A stretch of DNA of 64,000 nucleotides, from contig NC_092676.1 in NCBI RefSeq assembly GCF_964355755.1, positions 25,898,288 through 25,962,287 on the forward strand. The letters are read 5' to 3'. The DNA comes from Antedon mediterranea (lineage: Eukaryota; Echinodermata; Crinoidea; Comatulida; Antedonidae). Under the pieces are notes generated by a model. The model ran no database searches. It was not told the DNA's origin and worked only from the letters and a program-made list of their open reading frames with translations. Shown piece by piece: positions 12,201-22,539 of this stretch (position 1 is the first letter of the stretch; every line of letters starts with the position of its first letter). Made by a program: the position numbers and the translations under genes.

Positions 12201-12902
12201 AGTATTTAATGAATTGAGGATAAAATACACATTTTCTTTAAAATACATACAGTTAACCTACATAAAAGTAACGCTTAAATTGAATTTTTTTTTTCAGGGT
12301 TTCACATTAGTAGAAGAGCCAGATAGTTGTTGTCCAGTGTGTCGAGAAGTATACGGTAATTTAGTTTTTAACATTTAAGACACTTAAGATTTTTATTATA
12401 AAAACTATTATTTAATTTTATATTTATTGTATATTCAATTATCTGGAACCAATCAATTTTCCATATTATTTCATATTATTTTTATTTTATTTTATTATTA
12501 TTATTTCATGTATATTGGCCAGAATAAAGTATTGCATTGTATAGATTAAATTTCAAAAGCATCTAGCTCACTCAAATCATTTTTGTAATATTATTTTTTA
12601 TTTTAGAGCCTGGAACATGTAAGATGATCGAACAAGTTATAGATGTAGAAAACGAGCAAGGTTGCGTCGCGTACGATGTTCCGGTTACAATGTGTGATGG
12701 ACGTTGCAAAACCTCTACAACCATTCTACTTCATGAGCCCTACATTCAATATAATTGTGAGTGTTGCCGTGGAACATACGAGGGCGATGAGAACAATGCG
12801 TATGATCGTATTGAACTGACGTGTCCAGATGGATCAACGACAAGAGCAGTCATTGCACGTATTACTAAATGTGATTGCTCCCCAGAATGCGGCAATGAAT
12901 AA
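151..12902 (+). CDS. SCO-spondin-like secreted multidomain glycoprotein, 3' portion of gene (25 exons)
   Basis: Exons read from splice signals and phase: 151-273, 565-1419, 1747-1920, 2096-2263, 2647-2890, 3240-3365, 3702-3866, 4256-4470, 4936-5115, 5303-5467, 5751-5878, 6085-6206, 6604-6650, 7040-7234, 7500-7670, 7945-8245, 8560-8762, 9121-9288, 9373-9503, 9848-10020, 11014-11060, 11184-11351, 11871-12178, 12298-12355, 12607-12902. All phases agree and the joined frame is open for about 1,642 codons to the TAA at 12900-12902. Domain order: LDLa, Thr-rich mucin segment, eleven TSP1 repeats mixed with five TIL and six VWC-like units, then a C-terminal cystine knot. That combination is the signature of SCO-spondin, the large matrix glycoprotein of Reissner's fibre; Reissner-like material has been reported from echinoderm radial glia (established knowledge). 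The 5' part (expected VWD/EMI region) is outside the window. A mucin or other TSP1/TIL protein is the main alternative. Extracellular location is inferred from the cysteine-rich modules. Confidence 0.85.
565..1419 (+). CDS. Thr-rich mucin-like exon of the SCO-spondin-like gene
   Basis: An 855-base exon coding about 285 residues, dominated by imperfect repeats of the type TTGxxMTTG and TTTG, with no cysteine. This is a classic O-glycosylated stalk, probably a stiff spacer between the LDLa module and the TSP1 block. The reverse strand is also open in places, but only because the ACTACTGGT repeat is simple. The exon enters and leaves in phase 1 (donor GTTAGT at 1420), so it can be gained, lost or skipped without breaking the frame. 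Repeat number is likely to vary between individuals. Confidence 0.8.
1747..2263 (+). CDS. TSP1 repeats 1 and 2 (two single-domain exons)
   Basis: Exons 1747-1920 and 2096-2263 are each one thrombospondin type 1 repeat, phase 1-1. Repeat 1 has WGLWSECSVSCGTG; repeat 2 has WTPWGEWSDCSVSCGGG. Both carry the WxxW mannosylation signature and the CSxSCG O-fucosylation site known from the TSP1 family. The six-cysteine pattern ends in ACPS and KPCG. Confidence 0.85.
2647..4470 (+). CDS. TIL + VWC-like + TSP1 repeats 3 and 4
   Basis: Exon 2647-2890 is a trypsin-inhibitor-like (TIL) cysteine-rich module (CEPGCRCPDGF core) running into the first half of a VWC-like unit. The intron splits a Cys codon (TG|C); exon 3240-3365 completes the unit (CTDGYLTC) and starts TSP1 repeat 3 (WSTWSQWTNCTADCGSG), which ends in exon 3702-3866. 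A second VWC-like half (HNGIVYQDGEKV) follows, again split in a Cys codon (TG|T), and exon 4256-4470 holds its end plus TSP1 repeat 4 (WSSWSPWSCCNATCDGG). In repeat 4 the usual CSxTCG is altered to CCNATCDG, so O-fucosylation there is doubtful. Confidence 0.8.
3407..3585 (+). mobile_element. tRNA-derived SINE in an intron
   Basis: A box-A-like TGGCCAAATGGTTAAG at the start, a degenerate box B, and a 3' part ending CCCAGTATAAATAAATAA. This is a SINE-like layout within the intron that divides TSP1 repeat 3. Family not assigned. Confidence 0.4.
4040..4155 (-). mobile_element. tRNA-derived SINE (reverse orientation)
   Basis: On the minus strand the sequence reads like a tRNA head: box A TAGCTTGGTGGTTAA and, about 45 bases on, box B AGAGTTCAATCC. 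The spacing suits a tRNA-type pol III promoter, but no full cloverleaf or CCA end is evident, so it is a SINE rather than a tRNA gene. Confidence 0.5.
4505..4634. mobile_element. MITE with TTGGTTCCCACTAGA inverted ends
   Basis: About 130 bases with inverted ends (TTGGTTCCCACTAGA and TCTAGTGGGAACCAA) and GTTGCGTAACG-like inner repeats. Relatives occur at about 27204-27424, 44430-44590, 46675-46825 and 56515-56665. Confidence 0.65.
4936..5467 (+). CDS. TSP1 repeats 5 and 6
   Basis: Exons 4936-5115 and 5303-5467 each encode one TSP1 repeat, phase 1-1. Repeat 5 has WCEWAEWSECTDECDSG, with an acidic version of the fucosylation site; repeat 6 has FSEWSDWSECPRTCGSS. Both keep the WxxW motif and six cysteines. 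Other frames over these exons are open too, but they show no domain and do not match the splice phases. Confidence 0.82.
5751..7234 (+). CDS. TIL + VWC-like unit and TSP1 repeat 7
   Basis: A TIL module is split by a phase-0 intron: 5751-5878 ends REGCQCPD and 6085-6206 continues GQFESNGEC. The VWC-like unit (IYYDPVTGEAT, CKCSDGQLVC) is split in a Cys codon between 6206 and the small 47-base exon 6604-6650. Exon 7040-7234 is TSP1 repeat 7 (WSEWGAWSSCTTSCGEE), with a longer loop rich in Ser, Pro and Gly before the last cysteines. Confidence 0.8.
6819..6952. mobile_element. MITE with AAGCTCTGTCTACACT inverted ends, copy 1
   Basis: Perfect outer inverted repeat AAGCTCTGTCTACACT / AGTGTAGACAGAGCTT, with inner palindromic GTGATGTGCCCATATATGG blocks. 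Intronic and non-coding. Confidence 0.7.
7500..8762 (+). CDS. TSP1 repeat 8, TIL + VWC-like unit, TSP1 repeat 9
   Basis: Exon 7500-7670 is TSP1 repeat 8 (YTQWSDWGTCSAPCAGG). Exon 7945-8245 holds an uninterrupted TIL module (CKPGCQCPDGQ) followed by the first part of a VWC-like unit with an unusually long insert between its cysteines. The Cys codon is split (TG|T) into exon 8560-8762, which completes it (CIEGRFECG) and encodes TSP1 repeat 9 (GDWSEWSQCTEDCNGG). Confidence 0.8.
7704..7866. mobile_element. MITE with AAGCTCTGTCTACACT inverted ends, copy 2
   Basis: Same family as 6819-6952, with the full TIR pair and internal CCAAATATGGTAGTG repeats. It lies in the intron before the exon at 7945. 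A degenerate third copy is at about 10635-10790 and a half copy near 60915-60965. Confidence 0.7.
9121..11351 (+). CDS. TSP1 repeat 10, TIL + VWC-like unit, TSP1 repeat 11
   Basis: Exon 9121-9288 is TSP1 repeat 10 (YSDWSDWSECSEECDGG). The TIL module is split in phase 0 between 9373-9503 (LPGCHCPGDQ) and 9848-10020, whose VWC-like part carries a long insert of hydrophobic and acidic residues. The split Cys codon leads into the 47-base exon 11014-11060 (CDGGSFQC). Exon 11184-11351 is TSP1 repeat 11 (LSDWTEWGQCSATCGEG), with a canonical CSATCG fucosylation site. Confidence 0.8.
9512..9845 (+). repeat. tandem duplication (about 170 bp) next to a splice acceptor
   Basis: Two units starting ACAACTCATAGCTACAATT at 9512 and 9682 share most of their length. 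The second ends directly at the TTTATAG acceptor of exon 9848, so the first unit also ends in an acceptor-like tract. Confidence 0.6.
10100..10650 (-). mobile_element. degenerate LINE 3' end with internal tandem duplication
   Basis: On the minus strand, 10621-10560 reads like the conserved end of a CR1/Jockey-type reverse transcriptase (VVIWNDLPLELR). It is followed by tandem copies of about 110 bp (10334-10450 and 10451-10555) and an AATAAATAACATAAC-rich tail. Confidence 0.4.
10635..10790. mobile_element. degenerate MITE, AAGCTCTGTCTACACT family copy 3
   Basis: Shares the TGTGATGTGGGCATATATATGG and AACTAGTTTGATGGTGTAGA segments with the copies at 6819 and 7704; its ends have decayed. Confidence 0.5.
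11590..11800 (-). mobile_element. possible decayed LINE coding tail
   Basis: Minus-strand translation gives pieces resembling the post-RT end of RTE/L1-like LINEs (RPKVTWKDMVKKE, then KQEEVERLCSSL), with stops between them. Fragmentary. Confidence 0.3.
11871..12902 (+). CDS. TIL + VWC unit and C-terminal cystine knot
   Basis: Exon 11871-12178 encodes a TIL-like module and a VWC unit whose CETCVCVNG cysteines are not split by an intron, unlike the five upstream VWC units. The short exon 12298-12355 adds the SCCPVCRE end of the VWC. Exon 12607-12902 is a C-terminal cystine-knot (CTCK) of about 98 residues, with the CDGRC and CECCRG motifs and the final CDCSPEC, then TAA. CTCK domains mediate dimerisation in SCO-spondin, mucins and VWF (established knowledge). 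Confidence 0.85.
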
Positions 12903-13121
12903 ATATATCTGGTAAGCTATACTTTGATACAGAGATACTGTAGGCCTACGTAAGCATGGTGTTTGTTATTGTTGATTGTTTAGCAATGCACTAACAACAC
13001 GAGGCATATTTCTCCAGATTACAATAGTCATAGCTTAAAGTTCGGACATATATTTCCATTCATCTTTCTGCTATTAATATATACTTTACTTCTTTTTGAT
13101 AAAATAATAATAATTTATTGC

Positions 13122-13127
13122 AATAAA
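13122..13127 (+). terminator. candidate polyadenylation signal of the SCO-spondin-like gene
   Basis: An AATAAA hexamer lies about 220 bases after the stop, inside an A-rich stretch. Another AATAAA overlaps the stop codon but is probably too close to serve. The choice is a guess without transcript ends. Confidence 0.3.
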
Positions 13128-13619
13128 AAAAAAAACCAAAATATATACAAAGTTTAATATTTGTTTAATTTATTTCTGAATGAAAAAAGAATCACATAAA
13201 GAGAATATTTATTTAATTTGACCGAAGTAATATCTTTGTTTTAAAATAATTTTAACCAAATAATATTGGCCAATATATTCTATTACTGTATGAAAAATCA
13301 TTAAGAAATAGATTCCATAACAATTGTATTGTAAAAAAAACAAAACATAGAGGTTTGATTTTAATGACGTGCGCTGAGGTAAATATATTCCCTGGAACAA
13401 AACATCATTCCCGAGGGAATGTCAAATCTTATATTTAACCTCTAAGCAGGCAAAAGCTGTATAATATCAATACTATTTTGTTTTATAGGTGTTATATATA
13501 CCAAGGACCTGAATGATGTCTTCCAAAAACTCTGGACAAACTCTTGGATTAGTCTACTCCTATAGTTTATAGATTAAAACAATTTGATTTCAAATTATTT
13601 GATATAAGCTCTGAAGCAT

Positions 13620-14150
13620 TAAAGCAAGTAAAAAAGTATGTTTTGTGTTTGTCATTTTGTTGCTTGTTACTAACACACATCATTGTAAGTAATACACTGC
13701 ATCAGTATTTTAACATGTAGCAGATAAATTCACACAAAATTTCTTTTTTACAACTACATATACTACTAATAAATATTCGAAAAGTTTAGTTTTTTTCCAT
13801 TTGAAAGCTTGTTACTAGCACATACAGCTGCTAACATAATTGTACGTAATATATGTGTCAGTGTGTTCACATCTAGCAAGTATTATATCATTGTACGCAA
13901 TTGCATCAGTCTTTTAACTTGTAGCAGATAATTTCACACTAAATTGTTTAAATATACTACTAATATACGAAAAGTATGATTTGTTTTTGTCATTTTTTTG
14001 CTTGTCACTAACATACACATACAGCTGTTAACATCATTGTACGTAATACGTTGCATCAGTGTTTTAACATGTAACAGGTATTATATCATTGTACGCCATT
14101 GCATCAGTTTTTTAACTTGTAGTAGACAATTTCACACTGAATTTTTAAAA
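13620..14150. repeat. three degenerate tandem units of about 165 bp, convergent intergenic region
   Basis: Units share GCTTGTTACTAACACA, CATCAGTNTTTTAAC and GTAGCAGATAATTTCACAC. The region lies between the 3' ends of the SCO-spondin-like gene and array copy A. No gene seen from 12903 to 14926. Confidence 0.55.
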
Positions 14151-14241
14151 TATACCACCTGTACTAAGTTAAAATATTGTTTTAAGCATTTACAGGCCGT
14201 GCACATACATAATAATTGATAAGGTGTACTTTCTTGCCCAC

Positions 14242-14398
14242 AAGGTTTATTGCAAATACCGTGCGCGACGCATGGTGGGAAGGAACAAATCACGTACGTA
14301 CGCGTCATAACGTTTGCTCCCGAATCCTTCCCATCATGCATTGTGCAATGACGATCCTCGTGAAATCAAGTTATTTGCGATAAACCTTATTACGGCAA
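14242..14398. mobile_element. MITE-like inverted-repeat element
   Basis: Ends AAGGTTTATTGCAAATA and TATTTGCGATAAACCTT are inverted repeats. The inner arms (CATGGTGGGAAGGA / TCCTTCCCATCATG) also pair, giving a foldback of about 157 bases. A run of 18 C follows at about 14557. Confidence 0.55.
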
Positions 14399-14926
14399 AA
14401 ATATTACAAATGATGGTGCTATACTTTTACTATGGTTCAACATTAATTTACAATTGACCAGTACATTCTTTGTTTGTTCACAACAAAAGCAATATTTTAG
14501 ACGATCATATCGTTGTTATGTCACTACTAACAGCCAAACCAAATAAGATGTATTACCCCCCCCCCCCCCCCCCCTTCATGAAAATGAATAGAGTATTTAA
14601 AACAAAAAACCTGAATAGGCCAATTTCGTAGAAAATAAAAACTAAAAAAAAATAATGTTTTCACTTATAAAGGGACAGCCAGTCAATTAAGACTATTTTT
14701 GTTTTAAGGTCAATAATTTTTTCCATTCAATTTTTGGTCAAAGTGAATAACTATTTATGTGACATTGAAATGGCATTTTCAACAAAAACATTTAAAAACA
14801 TTATTTTTTTCAGAGAGACAATATATATCTTTAATGTACATGCTTAGCTAGATCGACAGAATATGCTATGTCTTTCACTCTGAAGAGAAGGCCTAGTACA
14901 GTATGTGAGATTCAGTAAATAACAAC

Positions 14927-17900
14927 TTATTTGTCTATTTCAAAGTATTCATAATGCTTGTAGTGGTCATCACGATTGATTTTACTTGTAAGAATCTTCC
15001 TCGCCGATTGGCTATTCAATGAACACGACATCAGATCGTTGACACTTATTGATTGACACTCTTCAATCCACTGGCATAGTCTAAGACACGTAAGTAAAGA
15101 CTTATCTGGCAATGTTCTTATCACATATTCAGACATAAAAATGTTGTCGAAGAACTGCATCAATCCAATTATCTTCAGCCCTGAAAAGAGAAACCAGTGG
15201 AACCAGTGTCAGTAGTTTAGGTTACGAAATCCAATAGTGTCAGTAGTTGACATACCGAAGTACAATTGGTACAATTTAGGTTACGATATCCAATAAATGT
15301 TCATTAATCTTTTGGCCGTTACTGTAGGTAAATGATAGTAAATACCTGTACATTCTAATGCTCCAATTGTGCTAATACCATATTCATTACTCGAGCCCGT
15401 GTCACCATGCCGTAACTCCGTCACTGGCAGAGTAGATATATCGTCAACATATCCATCATCGTATCTCATAGTTAGATCATTTCTGCTACATTCACAAGGT
15501 TTACTTGGATCGCTGCAGTCGCCTTAAATAATAATTCCGTGTATCATAAATAAAATAAACTATTATAATAGTGATGTGCAACATTAATTTACATACGCCT
15601 TCTTCACAGAACACACAGTGATGTAGGCTAATCTTTTAAGAACATTTTACAGTACAAAGTTTGTTTACAATTCCAATTAAAGAACTAGAATTTAATTCGT
15701 CACTTTGACGAATTATAGGTGATCATTTTTATCATTTTAATGGAATTACCATTTTTTAAACATGCACGTACGTTAACATACGATCGTAAAATGTAGATGT
15801 ACGCCATCCTATGACATGATGCATACGCTAATAGTGCTGAGTTGTGTGATTTACAATATGTACAGTATACAGTGTAGCATATGTGAAATTACGGGACCCA
15901 CATCATGTTCTAATTTTTTGGAATGATGGAATTATCAAAATAAACTCAAAGATGACAATTTCGAAAGATAATGAATTGAGCAAATAAATATAAGAATTAG
16001 AAGAGAATTTGGCACGTAGAAGCGCTGTGCGCGCTCTTTGAAATTTGTATAACTTTGACGAAAAAGATGAAAAAACTACTTTTTAAATTCAACTGGCCAT
16101 ATCACAACGTCACAACATCCGATAGGCTTAATTTTTATGTGATTTCGCATCTTCATTTCATCAGCTGTCACAATGAATTAAAATTATCAAGGTCACCTTT
16201 AATTCTGAAGAGCTGTGAGATATTCAAATATACGCTGAAGGTGAAATTACTTGACCCACATTATTCAAGTTTTTACGCGTGATGACGTCATCAAAATGAA
16301 AATGTTGACAACTTATGAGAAAGATAATTAAATGAGCAATCATATACTAAAAATTGAGTGGAAATTGGGCACAAAATAACCGAGATGCGCTCCGTTGAAT
16401 GTGATAATCTATGACGAAAGAGAAAAAAAACACATTTTTAAATTCGAGTGACCATTTGGTGACGTCAAAACATTTTGTACGTCAAATGTGTACATGAATT
16501 CATATCTACAACTCAATGGCTTCCAGAATAATTTAAAAAAAATGGGGATCATCGTGCATTCTGAAGAATTATTTTCATTTTAAAAATGCCTTATTTTTCA
16601 TCATTTTCAGCACTTTTATGCAATTAATGTGCGCATTTTGTCATTTTTAACATGCTCGTATAGCGTTATTTTAAGTCGTAACGGACTCAAATTTGGTAAA
16701 TGTACTAAGGATGGTGAGTAGAATGCAATTTCTACAAAAAAATCGACGTCGTATTTTTACCCTTTTTAAGAATTTTTTGAAACACGCAAATGGCCTAATT
16801 CATGCTCTAAATTGATCAAAACTTAATTTTGAGCTTTTTAAATTTTTAACGCGCGATTTCATGCGTATGACCCTACGTGCGCGTGCCTTTTATTGGTTAA
16901 TATTTTTACCTTTTATCTGAAGTTCACGTATAGTGAATTTTATTGATATGTGATAAAGAGTTATGGCGATATGATTGATAATGTGATTTAACTGACGTAT
17001 AAATGACGTCACGGTTGAGTGATCACGCTGAAAAGCTTATTAGGATTAAGTTACAGTATTTGAAAGATATTGTGAAAATTTTGTCATCTTCAACATTCAA
17101 CTTTTTGAGATAATTGTTACACAAAATCTGTACAGAGAGAAATAAAGAATAAAGATTTCATACAATAACAATAGGTGATCATTTTATTCTAAATGATCAC
17201 CTAATTACGAATTTTTGTGTACCTTGTCCTCGCCGCGCGCTATCTTATTTGTGCTGGTTACGCTTCCTCGCACAGCATTGTTTGTCATCGATTGCAGATG
17301 TCTCCTGATACATGGAAAGGCCTGTCTAATGGTCATTTGGGTTTGACAAAACTGCTTTTTTAATTGTGCATTATGAATGATTTTATATATATCCAATTTT
17401 AAAAACAGCAAGGCCTGTTTGATAGCCTTGGTTAGTAGTCGCATCCTTTAAAGACTGGAAAACGTAAAATAAACTATATTTACCATCCCCACCTACCACA
17501 CGACACAACAAAACAGAATGCTAAGCTTACCTCTATATGCGCATGCACATCCATAGAAACCAGTTGGACTTGCCCAGTTGTACATAGCGGTACCATTGCG
17601 CGCTACCCAATAGCCATGCGGTATATTATATGCATTATGGCAGTCATACTGTAGAAAAAAATGATTGGTTTACGAACACTGTATTGCAAGTTTAGGTGAC
17701 TGCTAGTTTGTTTGCCTAATAAAGCATATCGATACCTGCTTGGGCAAAGTTATCTAGATATATAATAAACAAAACAAATGTTAAAGATACCATAATGAAA
17801 AAAATACAAAATCATCCTACTCTAATATACTGTCGACATGAGGTTGATGACTCCATTAACGCTACAATCTGCGCAATAGACATCCCGTACGTAATGTCGT

Positions 17901-20900
17901 GTACGAACGAACCTTTTTCTTCATATCCATTGACCGCGATAACAAGCTTACATGTCGGTGTTATAATAGTTCTACCTGTGTAATGAAAAATAATGACACT
18001 TTACTTTAGTATTACTATCCGTATCAGTCATGAGTCGCATAGTGCGCTGTGAATTTAATTTCACGTGACGCGCATGCGCAGATACTCTTGCGGAATTATT
18101 CCTGTTCCGGGTACACTACACTAGTTGTCACCCTGCGTATTCTTGTAAACAAAAAATCGTATGACGTAAATTATAAATCAGGAAGTAACATTGTTTACAA
18201 ATGTAATGAGCCGGCAGCCACAGAGCGCTTAAATCCCAACCCAAAAGCAGTTCATGTTATGTACAATTAATAGTGATACCCCATGTGTGTGTTTGTGTGG
18301 ATGCGTGCAGTAGCAAACGAAACGAACGTATAACGAACAACCATACGAACTATCTCTACTAATGTGGTTTGTGTTTATAAACACAAACCACAAAACCCCG
18401 GAGTTTACACACACCACAAAACCCCGGAGTTTACACACACCACAATACCCCCGGAGTTTACACACACCACAAAACCCCTGAGTTTACACACACCACAAAA
18501 CGGCGGAGTTTACACACACCACAAAACGGCGGAGTTTACATACACCGCCAAACCCTGGAGTTTACACACACCACAAAACGCTGGAGTTTACACACACCAC
18601 AAAACCCCGAAGTTTACACACACCACAAAACCCCGGTGTATGTAAACTGATTTAGCGATGTGTGAGAGTATGTTAAGATTACCTGTCAACTTTCCATCTA
18701 TAACTTCGCATTCCACATAGAACGGTTCAACACCTTTTTTAAGTCCATCCGGATCAACAAGTAATGGATCGTTATAATTACCTCTTTCATCGAAAATAAG
18801 ATGTTGGCAATTTTGTGGAACATATGAGGTGTTTGCCCTGAAAGCCAGATGAATGCATACCAACACTGTTCGAAAAAAACCCTGTATTATATACTCCTTC
18901 TCTAGACTCCTGGTCTAGCGCATTTATTTGTACAGCAAATAGGCCAGCCGCCCGAAGTACATATATATTATTTACACAAATTAATACAGAAATATTTCTT
19001 TTTGTAAATGCACAATAAAATTAATTTCGGCATATTTTCAATTAAAGTAATATTTCTTATCTTCAGAAGGAAAATTATAAAACGTAACTGGTAATTATTA
19101 TTATTATAATAACTCTTGACATAACTCATAATTTTGTTATATATATATGTGACCCGATCTCGCAAAACCCTCTCTTTGTCGGCAATTCAAAATTCACGTA
19201 ATCAGTCAAAATACGTCCAATTCGACTACCCTGGCAGATTACATGTTTTTGCATTTTCGAAATATTTCATTATTTAAGAATACGTCTACCTGATTTAAAC
19301 TCCCGAAATTTAATTAAAATTATGAAAAAAGAAAGTTTTAAAAACATGTATTTTCCTCAAGCCTAACAATTTATTCACGATCTACGCTAAAATTTTGCGT
19401 AAATTCAGTTGAAAGTTGCAGAGTTTGACGACATTTTGATCGCCACTTCGCTGCACAATGTTGAAAGGTCACACATCAAAATAAAGCTCATCCATTTGAC
19501 ATTCCAAATATGGAAGTTTTAGGGCGGAGTTTAAAGAAGGAACCAATGAAAACTTTGATTTACTATGACATAATTTCAGAAAATTCGGTTCTTCGAAGTT
19601 TCTGGAACAGCGAACTGCGTGTGTTGCTATGGCGCATCATCGCAATAACAAACGTTATTGGTCAACGCGCTAGATGTTATACGCTCTACGCGCGGAAATA
19701 AAAAGTTGTTTACATTTTTGTGAGGTTATTTTTATTTTACACACAGCATGTCGTAAATTGGAATAAAAACGATTTTAATATTCAAAGTAAAGTGTTCGGC
19801 GTGTTCTACAATAGCTGTAGCATGTATTTGTTTATTCTATAGTATAATAGAAGTCAAAAACAATTCACGTCATAAATTCAATTGTATTTTCTATATTTGT
19901 TTGGGCTAGGCCTTAATTTTATTATGGTTGTAGGCCTACTACTACTAGGCCTACTTGTCAATAAAAAGTTTTCTTTATACATTTTATATATCCAATCGGC
20001 TCTTAATTATTTATTTAATTTATTGTCCAGTCCATTCATATTAAATGTTTTTTTAAATCAATGGATTAGAGTCCAAACATTACAGCGAATCTTCCACGTT
20101 ATAAAAAAAATAAATGTATTAAATCGTCAATACAATGTTAGTAGCTAGCAAGCTGTGACTCTGCAAGGCGCCAAACTTGTCTAGGCTAGTTTACTACTAA
20201 CTCCGGCCCAGTGTCGATGCACCGCTGCCATACACGGCTTGATGAACACCCATCAGTAACTAAGTCTTACAGGCGATGACGGCGAAAATCTGAATAGGCC
20301 TAGCTAGGCCTACTAGGCCTGCTTGGTTTTTTGCTGTTGATATCGTAAACACCTACGAAACCAGTTAAAATAAGCTTGACGTTATAATGCTGCTTTTCAA
20401 TAGTGCAAAATAGTTAATTCGAGGTTAAAACGGGGTCTGAAATCAGTCAAATTGACTATGATGTGCACGCTGCTATTATATCGCACACACTTCCTGGTAT
20501 GACGTCATTGTGCCTTAGACCAAAATACCGCGTTGCTACGGAGTGAGTTTTCAGCGCGTATCAAAAAGAATTTCATTGCAAACTTCAAACGCGATTTTCT
20601 CGTAAACTAATTGAATGATTTGTAAGTTTTTAAAATGTAATAACTTTTTAAATATTTACTCAATTTTTATGAAATTAACACCACTACAAAGCTTATGATT
20701 AAAATAATCCAAATATATAAAAAAATACAAAATGAATATTTCCGACAAAAGTAGGGTTTTGCCAGATCGGGTCACATATATATATTTTTTTTGCAGTGCA
20801 TTTAAACATTTATTTCTCATAATACAATAATACTTACATTAACAAACATAAACTTAAAAACCTCATACCATCTACCCCTTTCATACTCGATATCAAGAAT

Positions 20901-22322
20901 TCCTAGACGAAATTTAGTTAAAAATTGTCTATGTTTACAATTTTTGATTTCAGACAAATAATTTTCTATATGAATTATTGTTTGTTTACATTTTGTAAAA
21001 TAACATAAACGCGAGTGTGTACTCAATAAATTGTTGTTGTTCAATATCCTGTGAATGTAATTTAATTTAATTTATAATGTTGTTATCAATATTTTGTTGC
21101 AACCAAACATAACCAAAACCAATTCCGGCTTTCTTAGTTGAAACAAATAGTTTAAAATTTTTTAACGGAAATCTACCAAGTTGAACCTGTTACAGTTGAG
21201 GCATGTTTTACTCCTTCCAACAGATATCAACAAAACTTATTCATTACAGTGTCCAATATATAGATATTTTGAAAACCCCAGATTTCACAACCAAATAAGG
21301 TGATAGGTAAAATGTTAGCTTAAAAAATAACATTCCAGATATTTAATAGGAAGATAAGTAGCTTCAGAGCTTTGATAATCTGCGTTTGTTGTTCTCATTT
21401 TAAATTATTTTTCTTAAGTTTAATTAACCGTTTGCATTGATTTCTGTTAGCAACGGTCAATGCTAATTTCTGTCGCATAGCTGTTTTTAGTTTCTTTTAG
21501 TTTTTGCCAAAATGTTCTTGAATTGTTGGCATTCAGAGATTGGATAATCTGCGTTTGTTGTTCTCGTATAAAATTATTTTTCTTAAGTTTAATTAACCGT
21601 GTGTATTATTTTCTATTAAGTTTATATTTACTAAGTGTAATAGCGAAATGTATTTAAGCTTCTCATTCGTATATACATTTAGCTATGTGAGACAGAGGAG
21701 TAAGAATGAGATACATTATTTTTCAACAAAAAGTAATTGGAACTTTTAACAATGTGTCATATTAAGCGCTTTCGAGAGCAATACAACGCATTCAGTATTT
21801 TGGAAATGATACCGTACGGTAAGGTTAATAGATATAGTAGAAATAATCGGGAAAGTGGCAATAAATTTCCATATTCACACCTCGGTTGGAAAAAGATATT
21901 TACAGAGAAAAGTAAGAAGTAATAAGTCAAAAGAAACGAATTTAAATATTATATGTACTTGGACTGTAGTCATAAAATGATATTGATAGTGTTATGGTGC
22001 ACAGTAGGCTATATTGAAATATAGGTGAACAAGAATGTATAGAAAACTATTTTTTTAGAAAGGATTGCATAAAAACAGTTTTTTTACATCAGTAAAAGGT
22101 AATAAATTCAAGAATTGGTTAAAGAATAATTGTACTATCATTATTATTATCATTTTAAAATGGTTTTTAGAAAAAAGAATATAAAAACATACATAAAAAT
22201 GTTACTCAAAAGAAAGAATTTAAGTGATGGTATTAGATAATTCCATCCATTTTATTTTGAAATGAAAATATTATATAATTTTTTTTAAACTTACCCATGA
22301 CGGCAACTTGATAATTGGACAT
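14927..22322 (-). CDS. array copy A: secreted CNTNAP-type fibrinogen-like + PAN/apple protein
   Basis: Six exons on the minus strand: 22322-22295 (mini-exon 0, MSNYQVAVM), 18865-18683, 17975-17821, 17648-17531, 15522-15346, 15180-14927. They join in one frame of 304 aa. Residues 1 to about 22 form a signal peptide, then an NTS sequon. Residues about 25-220 match the fibrinogen-like module of contactin-associated proteins: LLVDPDG, PFYVECEV, SMSITQIVALME-type helix, WVARNG, GCACAYR, then DDISTLPVTELRHGDTG. The last exon is a PAN/apple-like domain (SEYVIRTLPDKSLLTC, CQWIEECQSIS, CSLNSQ) ending FEIDK. CNTNAP itself is a membrane adhesion protein; here there is no membrane segment, so a secreted adhesive or recognition role is inference. 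Two TIR elements enlarge introns 3 and 0. Confidence 0.78.
15715..17202. mobile_element. TIR element in intron 3 of copy A
   Basis: Ends TAGGTGATCATTT and AAATGATCACCTA are inverted, flanked by ATTA on both sides. Copies B (about 28287) and D (about 47612) show the uninterrupted site. The inside has two diverged tandem blocks (15888-16110 and 16240-16465) rich in GACGTCA and no recognisable transposase, so it is non-autonomous. Confidence 0.65.
18035..18235. repeat. dispersed repeat with CACGTGACGCGCATGCGCAG core, copy in A
   Basis: A block of about 200 bases containing CACGTG and GCGCATGCGC, then TTCCGGGTACACTACACTAG. The same block recurs at 24255-24440 and 43170-43390. It is missing from intron 1 of B and C, so it looks mobile. 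The core resembles E-box and NRF1 sites, but no function is shown. Confidence 0.5.
18396..18650. repeat. 26-bp minisatellite in intron 1 of copy A
   Basis: About ten tandem units of GGAGTTTACACACACCACAA plus CCCC/CGCC variants. Since 26 is not a multiple of 3 the repeat is open in several frames and makes false THTT/HTPQN proteins; these are not genes. Confidence 0.85.
19149..20775. mobile_element. TIR element in intron 0 of copy A
   Basis: Ends GTGACCCGATCTCGCAAAAC and GTTTTGCCAGATCGGGTCAC are near-perfect inverted repeats, sitting in an (AT)n target. Copies B (about 32410) and C (about 37895) have the same flanks with only the AT run, giving an empty site. About 1.6 kb, no transposase seen; inside are several TAGGCCTAC repeats. 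Confidence 0.7.
22295..22322 (-). CDS. copy A mini-exon 0 (translation start, signal peptide start)
   Basis: A 28-base coding piece, ATG then nine codons plus one base, with donor GGTAAGT. It joins exon 1 at the AACAG acceptor (18866) to give MSNYQVAVMVLVC, which aligns with the uninterrupted start of copy E (MSNYQVAAIVLVC). Identical-position copies are 34054-34027 (B) and 39329-39302 (C). Confidence 0.75.
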
Positions 22323-22539
22323 TTTGCCAGACTAAAAAAATTACAGGTCTGGTATCTATGGTGAATCATGGTATTCTGTTTATTTCTAATATTCCGGTAC
22401 GCAATTATTGCAGTTCACCTGTACACTATTACAGTAATTATAAAGTCATAAAATCATACATTTATTTAATCCATCAATCAATATTATTGTTAGCGTCTAG
22501 TAACAATCCAACAAATGTATATTAAATATCATTGCTCCA

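Noticed and set aside
18396-18650. CRISPR array (regular 26-bp repeats)
   Set aside because: Units are contiguous with no spacers, in a eukaryotic intron; it is a minisatellite.
20817-21044. Repeated minus-strand frames of about 70 codons (also 32453-32680 and 37949-38158)
   Set aside because: They are conserved between A, B and C only because intron 0 was duplicated with the genes; no domain is seen and the C copy is shifted by a 4-base deletion.
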